Assembly: GCA_045634345.1 (NCBI GenBank)
Contig: JAZRAB010000057.1
Location: forward strand, 1-14,074
Source: Flemingiibacterium sp045634345
Lineage (GTDB): Bacteria > Bacillota > Clostridia > Oscillospirales > CAG-272
Direction: 5' to 3'
Length of the DNA stretch: 14,074 nt
Below, one piece after another: positions 7,092 to 13,947 of the stretch. The notes under the pieces were generated by a model. It saw nothing but the letters and a program-made list of their open reading frames with translations. It did no database searches and was not told the DNA's origin. The translations under genes were made by a program, and so were the position numbers. The number at the start of each line of letters is the position of its first letter. The first letter of the stretch is position 1.

Positions 7092-8348
7092 TTGAAAACA
7101 CCATTTGTTACAAAAGCACAGCTTGAAAAAATCATCGAGACTTACCCCACCCCGTTTCACATTTATGATGAAAAGGGCATCCGTGAGCGTGCGCGCGCGC
7201 TTAACGCGGCATTTTCATGGAACAAGGGCTTCAAAGAATATTTCGCGGTGAAGGCTACCCCGAATCCCGTGCTGCTTGACATACTCAAGCAGGAAAACTG
7301 CGGCACCGACTGCTCCTCGCTCACCGAGCTTATCATGAGCGAAAAGGTCGGCTTTTCCGGAGACGATATCATGTTCTCCTCAAACGCTACACCTGCGGAG
7401 GACTTCAAGAAAGCCGCCGAGCTTGGCGCTATCATCAACCTTGACGATTTCACCCACATCGATTTTCTTGAAAAAACCATCGGTTACATCCCCGAAACCA
7501 TATGCTGCCGCTTCAACCCCGGCGGAGACTTCCGTATCAGCACGCAGATTATGGGTTCCCCCAGCGAGGCAAAGTACGGTATGACCGAGGAACAGATTGT
7601 CGAGGCTTATAAGATACTCAAAGCAAAGGGTGCAAAGCGCTTTGGCATCCATGCGTTCCTCTCCTCGAACAACACCACCAATGAATACTATCCGACACTC
7701 GCCGGTGTACTCTTTAAGCTGGCTGTTGAAATTCAGAAGAAGGCGGGCGTTGACATCTCGTTCATCAACCTTTCCGGCGGAGTCGGTGTGCCCTATCTTC
7801 CCGATGCAGAACCGGCAGATATCGCGGTTATCGGCGAGGGCGTGCGCAAGGTGTACGAGGAGATCCTCGTTCCTGCAGGACTTGGAAATGTCTCGCTCTT
7901 CACCGAGCTTGGCAGATACATGCTCGCGCCTAATGGCATGCTTATCACAAAGGCAATCCACGAAAAGCATATATACAAGGAATACATCGGCTGTGATGCA
8001 TGCGCGGCTAACCTCATGCGCCCCGCGATGTACGGTTCATATCATCACATCACCGTCATGGGCAAGGAAAACGAGCCGTGCGACCATATGTACGATGTAA
8101 CCGGCGGTCTTTGCGAGAACAATGACAAATTTGCCATCGACCGTATGCTTCCCAAAATCGACATCGGCGACATACTCGCCATTCACGATGCAGGTGCTCA
8201 TGGCTTCGCAATGGGCTATAACTACAACGGCAAGCTGCGTTCAGCAGAGCTTCTTTATAAGGAAGACGGTTCGGTTGAGCTTATACGCCGTGCTGAAACA
8301 CCTGACGATTATTTTGCTACACTTGGCGTGACAAAATTTTTTAAATAA
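7092..8348 (+). CDS. lysA: Diaminopimelate decarboxylase
   Basis: LysA is a PLP enzyme that decarboxylates meso-diaminopimelate to L-lysine, the last step of lysine synthesis. The 418-residue protein has the fold III barrel with the PLP lysine at Lys54 (EYFAVKATPNP), a HAFLSSN segment, glycine-rich LSGGVGVPY, and ELGRYMLAPNG in place of the more usual EPGR. The C-terminal beta domain has MRPAMYGSYH and GGLCENNDKFA, whose Cys-Glu comes from the partner active site. Carboxynorspermidine decarboxylase is the main alternative, but MRPAMYG...YH favours LysA. The start is TTG, with AGGAG 9 nt ahead. It is a single gene with its own promoter and the only plus-strand gene in the window. Confidence 0.87.
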   Translation: MKTPFVTKAQLEKIIETYPTPFHIYDEKGIRERARALNAAFSWNKGFKEYFAVKATPNPVLLDILKQENCGTDCSSLTELIMSEKVGFSGDDIMFSSNATPAEDFKKAAELGAIINLDDFTHIDFLEKTIGYIPETICCRFNPGGDFRISTQIMGSPSEAKYGMTEEQIVEAYKILKAKGAKRFGIHAFLSSNNTTNEYYPTLAGVLFKLAVEIQKKAGVDISFINLSGGVGVPYLPDAEPADIAVIGEGVRKVYEEILVPAGLGNVSLFTELGRYMLAPNGMLITKAIHEKHIYKEYIGCDACAANLMRPAMYGSYHHITVMGKENEPCDHMYDVTGGLCENNDKFAIDRMLPKIDIGDILAIHDAGAHGFAMGYNYNGKLRSAELLYKEDGSVELIRRAETPDDYFATLGVTKFFK

Positions 8349-8362
8349 AGCACTTACGAAGA

Positions 8363-8405
8363 AATAAATTATGACCACCGGTCAAGCCGGTGGTCATAAT
8401 TTATT
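8363..8405. terminator. Bidirectional terminator between lysA and the decarboxylase gene
   Basis: A 19-bp perfect stem (8363-8381 with 8387-8405, core ATGACCACCGG/CCGGTGGTCAT) has a 5-nt loop and AT-rich flanks on both strands. The converging minus-strand decarboxylase gene has its stop codon at 8401-8403, inside one arm. The hairpin therefore can terminate lysA on the plus strand and the maturase-decarboxylase operon on the minus strand. Confidence 0.85.
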
Positions 8406-9744
8406 CTTTAACAACATTGCAGACCTTAATACCGTAATATTCAAAAGCCCTCACGGCAGATTCATCTATCACCTCGCCGCATACGGCAATGGGTATCGCA
8501 GGGGGGCAAGCGATATCCGCGCTTGCGAGTGTACGTCCCACGGCGCTTTTTGCCGAAATCTCCTCTGATGGCGCGAATGATGCTTCACGCGGCGTCATAG
8601 CACGTGTCGGAACACCGACAGACGGAGGTTCTTTTTTTATCGCCTTTCTCGGCGCGGCAGACAAAAGCACACTTTCGATGAGTGCGAGTATATTCGCATC
8701 AATCTCAGGAGTCGGCATAAGGACAACATAATCGGAGTCGGAAAATTCACATTCTATCCCCTCACTCCGAAGAATCTCTGCAAGCTCATCCCCGGTGTAA
8801 CCGAGCGATTTTGGAGCAAGTGTCAGCTTCATTGGCTCATTGCCCACAAGTGTATAGCCGTAATTACACAATTTATCCTTAAAGCCGGCGAGGCGTTTTA
8901 CGAAAGTGCAAAGACGTTCCCGATAACCCTCTGACAAATATCGGTTGACGGCATCGAGCGACTGCAGTATAACATAGGACGGACTTGTTGAAGCAAACAT
9001 CGACATCGCCTGCTCCGCCTGCTCACAAAGTGACTTTGGAGCATTTTTAGAGATATGCAAATATCCGCCGCCGGTTAAAGCAGGAAGTGTCTTGTGCGCC
9101 GAGTCGGCACATATATCAGCACCGAGTGCTATCGGATGCTGTGTTTTTGAAAGGAACTGCAGATATGCTCCGTGCGCATTATCGACCAAAAGAAGCATCC
9201 CGTGACGCCGACAGATTGCTGAAATCCCTTCGATATCCGCAATGTTTCCGAGATAATCGGGAGATGTGATATATACGGCGGTCGGTTTCTCGTCCATATC
9301 TGCGAGGTCTTTTTCGAGAGTCTCGGCTGTGATCTTGCAAGATATTATGCCCTCGTTTTTTTTCGGGCAGAGCCATACTATATCAAAATCGAGCAGTGCG
9401 GCAGTGTTCATGAAGACCTTGTGTGCATTTCGTCCTGCGGCAATGAGTGGGCGTTTACCCGATTCGAGCGCGTGGCGCATAGCGAGAAAGAGCATGGCAC
9501 GTATTGAAAGAGATGAGCCCTCGGTTGAATATACGGTACGCGCGGTATTAAACAGCGTCTCGGCATTGGATTCGCTTTCGCGGATTATGCCGTGTGAAGA
9601 ATAGAGCACATCCGCACCGTCGATTTCCGTGATATCGAGCGGTTCAGCGCCGAGCGCAGGTATGCCCTTATGCCCGGGCATATGCAATCTCGCCGTGCCA
9701 CTGTCTATATAGCTTTTCACGAAATCACAGATCGGCGTTTTCAT
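8401..9744 (-). CDS. Orn/Lys/Arg decarboxylase family PLP enzyme
   Basis: This belongs to the fold I PLP decarboxylases acting on lysine, arginine or ornithine, and so probably makes a polyamine or its precursor. The substrate cannot be told from sequence. At 447 residues it is the short form, like Bacillus YaaO, lacking the N-terminal wing domain of the large inducible enzymes. Visible are the N-terminal HMPGHKG (21-27), DNAHGA with Asp188 for the cofactor ring nitrogen, and SAHKT with the PLP lysine at Lys218. A C-terminal domain carries CPPAIPI and CGE. AAGGA lies 8 nt ahead of the ATG. It follows the SCIFF maturase gene by 26 bp and is likely co-transcribed with it. In many Clostridia a yaaO-like gene precedes tmk, but that is not so here. 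Confidence 0.88.
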   Translation of the reverse strand: MKTPICDFVKSYIDSGTARLHMPGHKGIPALGAEPLDITEIDGADVLYSSHGIIRESESNAETLFNTARTVYSTEGSSLSIRAMLFLAMRHALESGKRPLIAAGRNAHKVFMNTAALLDFDIVWLCPKKNEGIISCKITAETLEKDLADMDEKPTAVYITSPDYLGNIADIEGISAICRRHGMLLLVDNAHGAYLQFLSKTQHPIALGADICADSAHKTLPALTGGGYLHISKNAPKSLCEQAEQAMSMFASTSPSYVILQSLDAVNRYLSEGYRERLCTFVKRLAGFKDKLCNYGYTLVGNEPMKLTLAPKSLGYTGDELAEILRSEGIECEFSDSDYVVLMPTPEIDANILALIESVLLSAAPRKAIKKEPPSVGVPTRAMTPREASFAPSEEISAKSAVGRTLASADIACPPAIPIAVCGEVIDESAVRAFEYYGIKVCNVVKE

Positions 9745-9770
9745 GTGTCAATTCCTTTCCTGATTTTAAC

Positions 9771-11138
9771 TTACCCCTCAACAGCCTTTGCGGCTTCCAG
9801 CATTATCGCGCACTCCATACGCTTGCGGAAAAGCTCGCAGCCGTATTTGTAGATACCGTTTACCGAGCCGGTTGCGTGATATGCATTCGCCGCACATCCG
9901 CCGGAGCAGTAGAGCTTCGCCCAGCAGTCACGGCATTCCGGACGTGTGTACACGTTGCATGCGGCAAATTCGCCCTGACATACGGTGTTGGTAACGCCAT
10001 TCCAAACGTCGCCAAGCTTGAATTTCTCCTCGCCGACAAACTGATGGCACGGATAAAGGTCTCCCCACGGCGTAACCGCCATGTATTCGGTACCCGAGCC
10101 GCATCCGGAAATACGCTTGTAGATGCAAGGACCGCCCTTAAGATCGATCATGTAATGATAGAAGGTAAAAGGCTTGCCCGCGCGGTGACGCTCGAGCATC
10201 AGCTCGGCGAGCTTCTCATACTGTTCGAGCACGATCGGCAGATCCTCCATAGTGAGCGCGGACGGATCCCCCTCGGCACAGACTACCGGCTCCATCGACA
10301 GCTCGTTGAATCCGAGATCGAGCATGGTCTTGATATCCTCTAAAAAGTCTGGGTTGGCGTGTGTAAATGTGCCGCGCATATAGTAATTTTTACCGCCGCG
10401 CGCGTCAACGAGCTTCTTGAATTTCGGCACGATCTTCTCCCAGCTTCCGTTGCCGGCAAAGTCGACTCGGAAACGGTCGTGAACTTCCTTTCGTCCGTCA
10501 AGCGAAAGAACGACATTCGAGCACTCGCGGTTAGCGAAGTCGATAACGTCATCGTCGATAAGCAGACCGTTCGTTGTAAGCGTGAAGCGGAAATTCTTGC
10601 CTGCCGCCTTTTCAACGGAGCGTGCATACGCGACAAGCTGTTTTACGACATCAAAATTCATAAGCGGTTCGCCGCCGAAGAAATCCACCTCGAGATTACG
10701 GCGTGTGCCGGAATTTGCGATAAGGAAATCAAGTGCCTGCTTGCCCACCTCGTAGCTCATAACCGCGCGCTCGCCGTGGTATTTTCCCTGACTTGCAAAG
10801 CAGTAGGAGCAGTTAAGATTGCAGGTGTGCGCGATATGTAGGCAGAGCGCCTTGACAACGCCCTTGGAGGTTTCCTTAAGATTTCCGGCAAGCGGCTCGA
10901 AAGTATCCTCGGCGAACAGCTGTCCTGCCGCGCGAAGGTCTTCTATCTGCTCACAGCATTCGTCAAATTCATCCGCGGCGATGCCGTGCTTACTTATCAT
11001 TTCGGCTTTAAGAGCTTCTTTATCGTTTTCCTCGTACTTTTCAATTATATCGTAAGCAACCTCGTCAACAACGTGCACCGAGCCGGAATAGATATCGAGC
11101 ACAATATTGAGGCCGCCGAGCTTATAGCAATGTATCAT
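9771..11138 (-). CDS. scfB: Radical SAM SCIFF peptide maturase
   Basis: This enzyme installs a thioether cross-link in the SCIFF precursor by radical chemistry. The 455-residue protein has three parts. The N-terminal region (about 1-90) corresponds to the peptide-recognition domain. The radical SAM barrel has Cys106, Cys110 and Cys113 (CNLNCSYC) for the SAM-binding 4Fe-4S cluster and FGGEP near 154-158. The C-terminal SPASM region is cysteine-rich (SGCGSG, YPCHQF, then CRDCWAKLYCSGGC) for two auxiliary clusters. AAGGAG lies 7 nt before the ATG. The precursor gene is upstream on the same strand, but about 500 bp away across a terminator and two repeats, unlike the close spacing usual for these pairs. 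I saw no clear promoter directly ahead of it. Confidence 0.93.
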   Translation of the reverse strand: MIHCYKLGGLNIVLDIYSGSVHVVDEVAYDIIEKYEENDKEALKAEMISKHGIAADEFDECCEQIEDLRAAGQLFAEDTFEPLAGNLKETSKGVVKALCLHIAHTCNLNCSYCFASQGKYHGERAVMSYEVGKQALDFLIANSGTRRNLEVDFFGGEPLMNFDVVKQLVAYARSVEKAAGKNFRFTLTTNGLLIDDDVIDFANRECSNVVLSLDGRKEVHDRFRVDFAGNGSWEKIVPKFKKLVDARGGKNYYMRGTFTHANPDFLEDIKTMLDLGFNELSMEPVVCAEGDPSALTMEDLPIVLEQYEKLAELMLERHRAGKPFTFYHYMIDLKGGPCIYKRISGCGSGTEYMAVTPWGDLYPCHQFVGEEKFKLGDVWNGVTNTVCQGEFAACNVYTRPECRDCWAKLYCSGGCAANAYHATGSVNGIYKYGCELFRKRMECAIMLEAAKAVEG

Positions 11139-11162
11139 GTTTTTTCTCCTTGATTGTGTGTG

Positions 11163-11453
11163 AATTATTGTTTATCGGGGAGTTTAATGCTTCGATTATC
11201 GCAACTCCCACGCGGCGCTCTGCGCCGCCTGTCGGTATGCGAGGGTTCCACCCTCGTGCTCCCGGTCGGGGGCTGCCTTGCTCTCAAGCAAGACGGCTTC
11301 GCCGACTTGCTATAAAGTTCGGCAAAGCCGAACTTACACGCAGGTCACATAGTGACCTGCTGCCGATCAGCAATCCGCCCCCGACACCCCCGCTCGCCTC
11401 GGCTTAGCCGAGCCAAGGAGAGGAGTGCAGAGGGGAACCTATGGATCGGCGTT
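11163..11453 (-). repeat. Structured intergenic repeat, copy R2 (string of hairpins)
   Basis: Both ends match R1 in inverted orientation: AACGCCGATCC at 11443-11453, and ATAAACAATAATT at 11163-11175 (both read on the minus strand). The interior is a row of mostly perfect short hairpins at 11212-11228, 11240-11256, 11277-11292, 11294-11304, 11315-11335 (9-bp arms), 11340-11360 (9-bp arms) and 11398-11412. Loops are mostly 3 nt. Most of these are absent from R1. The repeat ends about 12 bp before the maturase Shine-Dalgarno sequence, so it forms most of that gene's upstream region. Confidence 0.78.
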
Positions 11454-11580
11454 TGAGAGCAATTGGTTCCCCTCTGCGTATCGGCAGGCGGTGCGGAGCA
11501 CCGCTTGGGAGCACCAACGCTCGAAGCGGCACTTCGCTCGCGCATGCCGCGCTCCGCGCGACAGCGCAGCAAACTCAAAT
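11454..11580 (-). repeat. Structured intergenic repeat, copy R4
   Basis: It directly abuts R2. On the minus strand it starts ATTTGAGTTTGCTGCGCTG, as do R5 and R6 in related form. It then contains CGAGCGTTGGTGCTCCC, followed by the perfect hairpin GCGGTGC/GCACCGC (11488-11504), both of which recur in R3. It ends with CAGAGGGGAACC, related in inverted form to the left end of R1 and R2. It is a mosaic of modules seen elsewhere. Confidence 0.6.
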
Positions 11581-11601
11581 TTATAGCATTAGCATACAAT
11601 C

Positions 11602-11623
11602 AAAAAAGCCGCCATGCGGCGGC
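11602..11623 (-). terminator. Rho-independent terminator of the SCIFF gene
   Basis: About 12 nt after the stop codon, on the minus strand, GCCGCC pairs with GGCGGC around a 4-nt loop, followed directly by six T. This separates the precursor transcript from the maturase gene, either fully or as a partial brake that yields more precursor than enzyme. Confidence 0.85.
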
Positions 11624-11634
11624 ATTTTTGGTTT

Positions 11635-11910
11635 TTATTTCTCGCAAGCCTGATTAGCAATACCGCAGCTGGTCTTGCATGCGGACTGGCAGGAGGTCTG
11701 GCACTCGCCGCAGCCGCCATTCTTTGCGCTGTCACAAAGGCTCTTTGTTACGAGAGTCTTGATACGGGAAACCTTGCTCTCGCAAGCCTGATTAGCAATA
11801 CCGCAGCTGGTCTTGCACGCGGACTGGCAGGAGGTTTGGCACTCGCCGCAGCCACCGTTCTTTGCGCTGTCACAAAGGCTCTTGGTATTTAAAGTTGTAA
11901 TACGTTTCAT
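11635..11910 (-). CDS. scfA: SCIFF ranthipeptide precursor, tandem-duplicated
   Basis: SCIFF precursors (six cysteines in forty-five residues) are ribosomal peptides modified by a radical SAM maturase. This product has 91 residues and two complete head-to-tail copies. Residues 10-44 and 56-90 are identical over 35 positions, including GGCGECQTSCQSACKTSC. The leaders differ slightly (KRITTLNT and SRIKTLVT). Each copy has seven cysteines: 13, 21, 24, 28, 32, 36, 43, and the same plus 46. In known SCIFFs the thioether joins Cys32 to Thr37, but here position 37 and its equivalent 83 are Gly. At DNA level the cores (11641-11745 and 11779-11883) differ at four sites, all silent. AAGGAG precedes the ATG by about 10 nt. 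The gene has its own promoter and terminator. Confidence 0.93.
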   Translation of the reverse strand: MKRITTLNTKSLCDSAKNGGCGECQTSCQSACKTSCGIANQACESKVSRIKTLVTKSLCDSAKNGGCGECQTSCQSACKTSCGIANQACEK

Positions 11911-11955
11911 AATTTATATGCTCCTTAAAGATAGATTTTAACATTAATTACTTAT

Positions 11956-11984
11956 ATTATACCATGCAAGTCGCATGATGTCAA
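11956..11984 (-). promoter_or_regulatory. Sigma-A promoter of scfA
   Basis: Perfect TTGACA (11979-11984) and TATAAT (11956-11961) on the minus strand, 17 bp apart, about 50 bp ahead of the ATG. The spacer holds the inverted repeat CATGC/GCATG (11963-11977), a possible operator. The gene should be strongly transcribed on its own. Confidence 0.9.
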
Positions 11985-12019
11985 CGGAAACACGTCAAAA
12001 AGTTTGAAATTATTTTTAC

Positions 12020-12850
12020 TCACTCAAAACTTACGTTTTTCTGAAGCCATGCAACAACGGCGTTCTCATCGTTACTGCCAATTACCGCAGTCGCGCGCTC
12101 CTTCAGCGCATCAATTGCATTTGCCACCGCGTATGCTTCGTCTGCGGCATCAAACATGGGGATGTCGTTTTCCGCGTCCCCGAATACTACCGTCTTTTCG
12201 CACCCGAGCAGGTCACACAGCTGCAGGACCGCACTTGCCTTGGATGCAGACGGCGAATGTATTTCAAGCCACATTTCGCCGCTGTAGTAATCTCTCGAAA
12301 AAATGCAATTGTAGCGCTCGCAAAGCTTATTATATGCAGGGCGGAGCGCATCTTCCGTATCGATACACAGCACGTAGAAAACCTCGCCGTCCCAAATACG
12401 CTCGGCATCGTGAATCGGGTTGTCGCGCGGATCGTCCTCGCGTGTCGATTGAAATTCTGCCGCCTCGCGCGAAAGGAGCTCGGGGACATAAGTGTACTTT
12501 TCCGTCTCGCCGTTCAGCGTATAGACAATCGGATGTATTCCGTGCGAGGTAAGTACGTTTTTTATATACGGAACGTCATCAAGCAGATTCTCGACAATAC
12601 GCCGCCCGCTCAAGTTGTCGCGGATGAATACGCCGTTGTGAAGAATAATCGGTATCTTCGCTGAAATCTCGCTTGCAACCTGCATTGCCGTGTAGTAGGA
12701 CCGTGCGGTTGCAAATGAAAATTTCAGCCCGCGCGCCGTCATTTCATTAATAGCCGCAACCGTTTCTTTCGGCATAGTCCCATCACTTTTCAACAGGGTA
12801 CCATCAAGATCGGACACAAAAAGAGTTTTTGTAATATCGTATTTGCTCAT
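12020..12850 (-). CDS. Cof-type HAD-IIB family phosphatase
   Basis: A cytosolic phosphatase of the haloacid dehalogenase superfamily, likely acting on sugar phosphates or similar small molecules; the substrate cannot be predicted. The 276-residue protein has motif I SDLDGTLL with nucleophile Asp14 and acid Asp16, motif II SFATARS, a large type IIB cap in the middle, the conserved lysine in PSASKASAVLQL, and motif IV FGDAENDIPMF that binds Mg2+. The length is typical. Its ATG overlaps the stop of the recombinase gene (ATGA), and GGAGG lies 10 nt ahead inside that gene, so the two are translationally coupled. I saw no clear terminator after it before the scfA promoter. Confidence 0.93.
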   Translation of the reverse strand: MSKYDITKTLFVSDLDGTLLKSDGTMPKETVAAINEMTARGLKFSFATARSYYTAMQVASEISAKIPIILHNGVFIRDNLSGRRIVENLLDDVPYIKNVLTSHGIHPIVYTLNGETEKYTYVPELLSREAAEFQSTREDDPRDNPIHDAERIWDGEVFYVLCIDTEDALRPAYNKLCERYNCIFSRDYYSGEMWLEIHSPSASKASAVLQLCDLLGCEKTVVFGDAENDIPMFDAADEAYAVANAIDALKERATAVIGSNDENAVVAWLQKNVSFE

Positions 12851-13887
12851 TCGTCATCGTCCTCCGTCTGCGAATTTCCCTTCGCGCGGAAATTCGCCAA
12901 TGGGTTTGCGGCGATTGCTTTTTTCATGTGGTCATCGCTGACGTGTGTATATATCTGCGTGGTATTGAGCTGCTCGTGACCGAGGATATCCTTAAGCACG
13001 CGCACATCGACATTGCCCGACTGATACATAAGAGTCGCTGCGGTATGACGCAATTTATGGGTTGAAAAATGCTTGTTCTCAAGCCCCGCGAGCTTAAGAT
13101 ACTTGTAAACCACCCACTGCACGGTTTTATTGCTGATACGCGAATGACGTGACGAGAGAAAAAGTGCGTTTCTGTCCTTGATCTGTACCTCATCAGCCGC
13201 GCGCACACGTAAATAGGTACGAATTGCATCACGACAAGCATCATTGAGGTATATCATTCGCTCCTTTGAGCCCTTTCCGACAACGCGAAGTGTCTCCATA
13301 TCGCGGTCAATATCCGAAAGATTTATCCCGACAAGCTCGGAAAGACGCATGCCGCAGTTTAAAAAAAGCACAAGCATGCAGTAGTCACGCTCACGGGTTT
13401 TCGATGCTTCATCTGCGCGAACCGCTTCAAGAAGCTGTTCACTTTCGGAAAGCGTTAGAAATTTTGGGAGCGTTTTCTTTTTCTGTGGACTGTCGATGTT
13501 TTTTGTTGGATCGTTTTCAATCACGCGCTTGTTTACGGTCAAATATTTGTAAAAGCTCCGAAGCGCGGACAGCTTTCTTGAGCGAGCAGACCACTTATTG
13601 GAGCGGGATTCATAGACATAGTGCAAAAAATCGTAAATTTCCTCGGATGTTACAGATTCGATAAATGCTATATCTACATCTGTGATAACAACCGCCGAAA
13701 AATCCTCATCGCTGAGATTGCATGGGTCGGTACCGGTTCTTTTAACTACAAGGAATCTGAAAAAAGTACGCAAATCGAGCGCGTATTCGTCCATTGTTTT
13801 TTTTGAACGCTCCTGTACCGTCAACTTATATTTTATAAAGCTTCGCACGGCATCCGGCAATTCATCATAATCGATAAGCGTCTGCAT
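12847..13887 (-). CDS. Tyrosine recombinase, XerC/XerD-like
   Basis: It cuts and rejoins DNA through a 3'-phosphotyrosine. From the chosen ATG the protein has 346 residues. An N-terminal SAM-like DNA-binding domain (about 10-120) is followed by a catalytic domain with the full set of residues: Arg181 (CGMRLSEL), Lys205 (GKGSKER), His277 and Arg280 (THKLRHTAATLM), His304 (ILGHEQ) and Tyr313 (QIYTHV). The tail ends in acidic residues. An in-frame start at 13995 would read through the promoter. The ATG at 13887 has GGAGG 6 nt ahead and is preferred. No phage genes or att-like repeats surround it, so a housekeeping Xer role or a stand-alone recombinase is likelier than a prophage integrase. It is coupled to the HAD gene downstream. 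Confidence 0.92.
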   Translation of the reverse strand: MQTLIDYDELPDAVRSFIKYKLTVQERSKKTMDEYALDLRTFFRFLVVKRTGTDPCNLSDEDFSAVVITDVDIAFIESVTSEEIYDFLHYVYESRSNKWSARSRKLSALRSFYKYLTVNKRVIENDPTKNIDSPQKKKTLPKFLTLSESEQLLEAVRADEASKTRERDYCMLVLFLNCGMRLSELVGINLSDIDRDMETLRVVGKGSKERMIYLNDACRDAIRTYLRVRAADEVQIKDRNALFLSSRHSRISNKTVQWVVYKYLKLAGLENKHFSTHKLRHTAATLMYQSGNVDVRVLKDILGHEQLNTTQIYTHVSDDHMKKAIAANPLANFRAKGNSQTEDDDE

Positions 13888-13906
13888 ACTGCACCTCCGA
13901 TGGGTT

Positions 13907-13927
13907 TTGTATAATTCAATTATACAA
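13907..13927. promoter_or_regulatory. 21-bp perfect palindrome over the recombinase -10
   Basis: TTGTATAATT and its complement surround a single central C. The palindrome covers the whole -10 element of the recombinase promoter. It is a good candidate for a dimeric repressor site, although AT-rich DNA near promoters can form palindromes by chance. Confidence 0.45.
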
Positions 13928-13947
13928 CAATGAAGCGTTTTTGTCAA
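13919..13947 (-). promoter_or_regulatory. Sigma-A promoter of the recombinase-HAD operon
   Basis: Perfect TTGACA (13942-13947) and TATAAT (13919-13924) on the minus strand with a 17-bp spacer, about 32 bp ahead of the ATG. Confidence 0.9.

Noticed and set aside
11163..11453. CRISPR array
   Set aside because: The hairpins differ in sequence and spacing. There is no regular direct repeat, no uniform spacers and no cas gene.
11614..11892. Plus-strand ORF of 92 residues with two hydrophobic Ala/Gly/Leu repeats resembling membrane spans
   Set aside because: It is the antisense of the duplicated SCIFF gene. Its repeats and hydrophobicity follow from the cysteine-rich codons on the other strand, and it has no ribosome binding site or promoter.
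12847..13887. Prophage or genomic-island integrase
   Set aside because: There are no tRNA target, att repeats, excisionase or phage genes nearby, and the coupled HAD phosphatase gene suggests a chromosomal operon.
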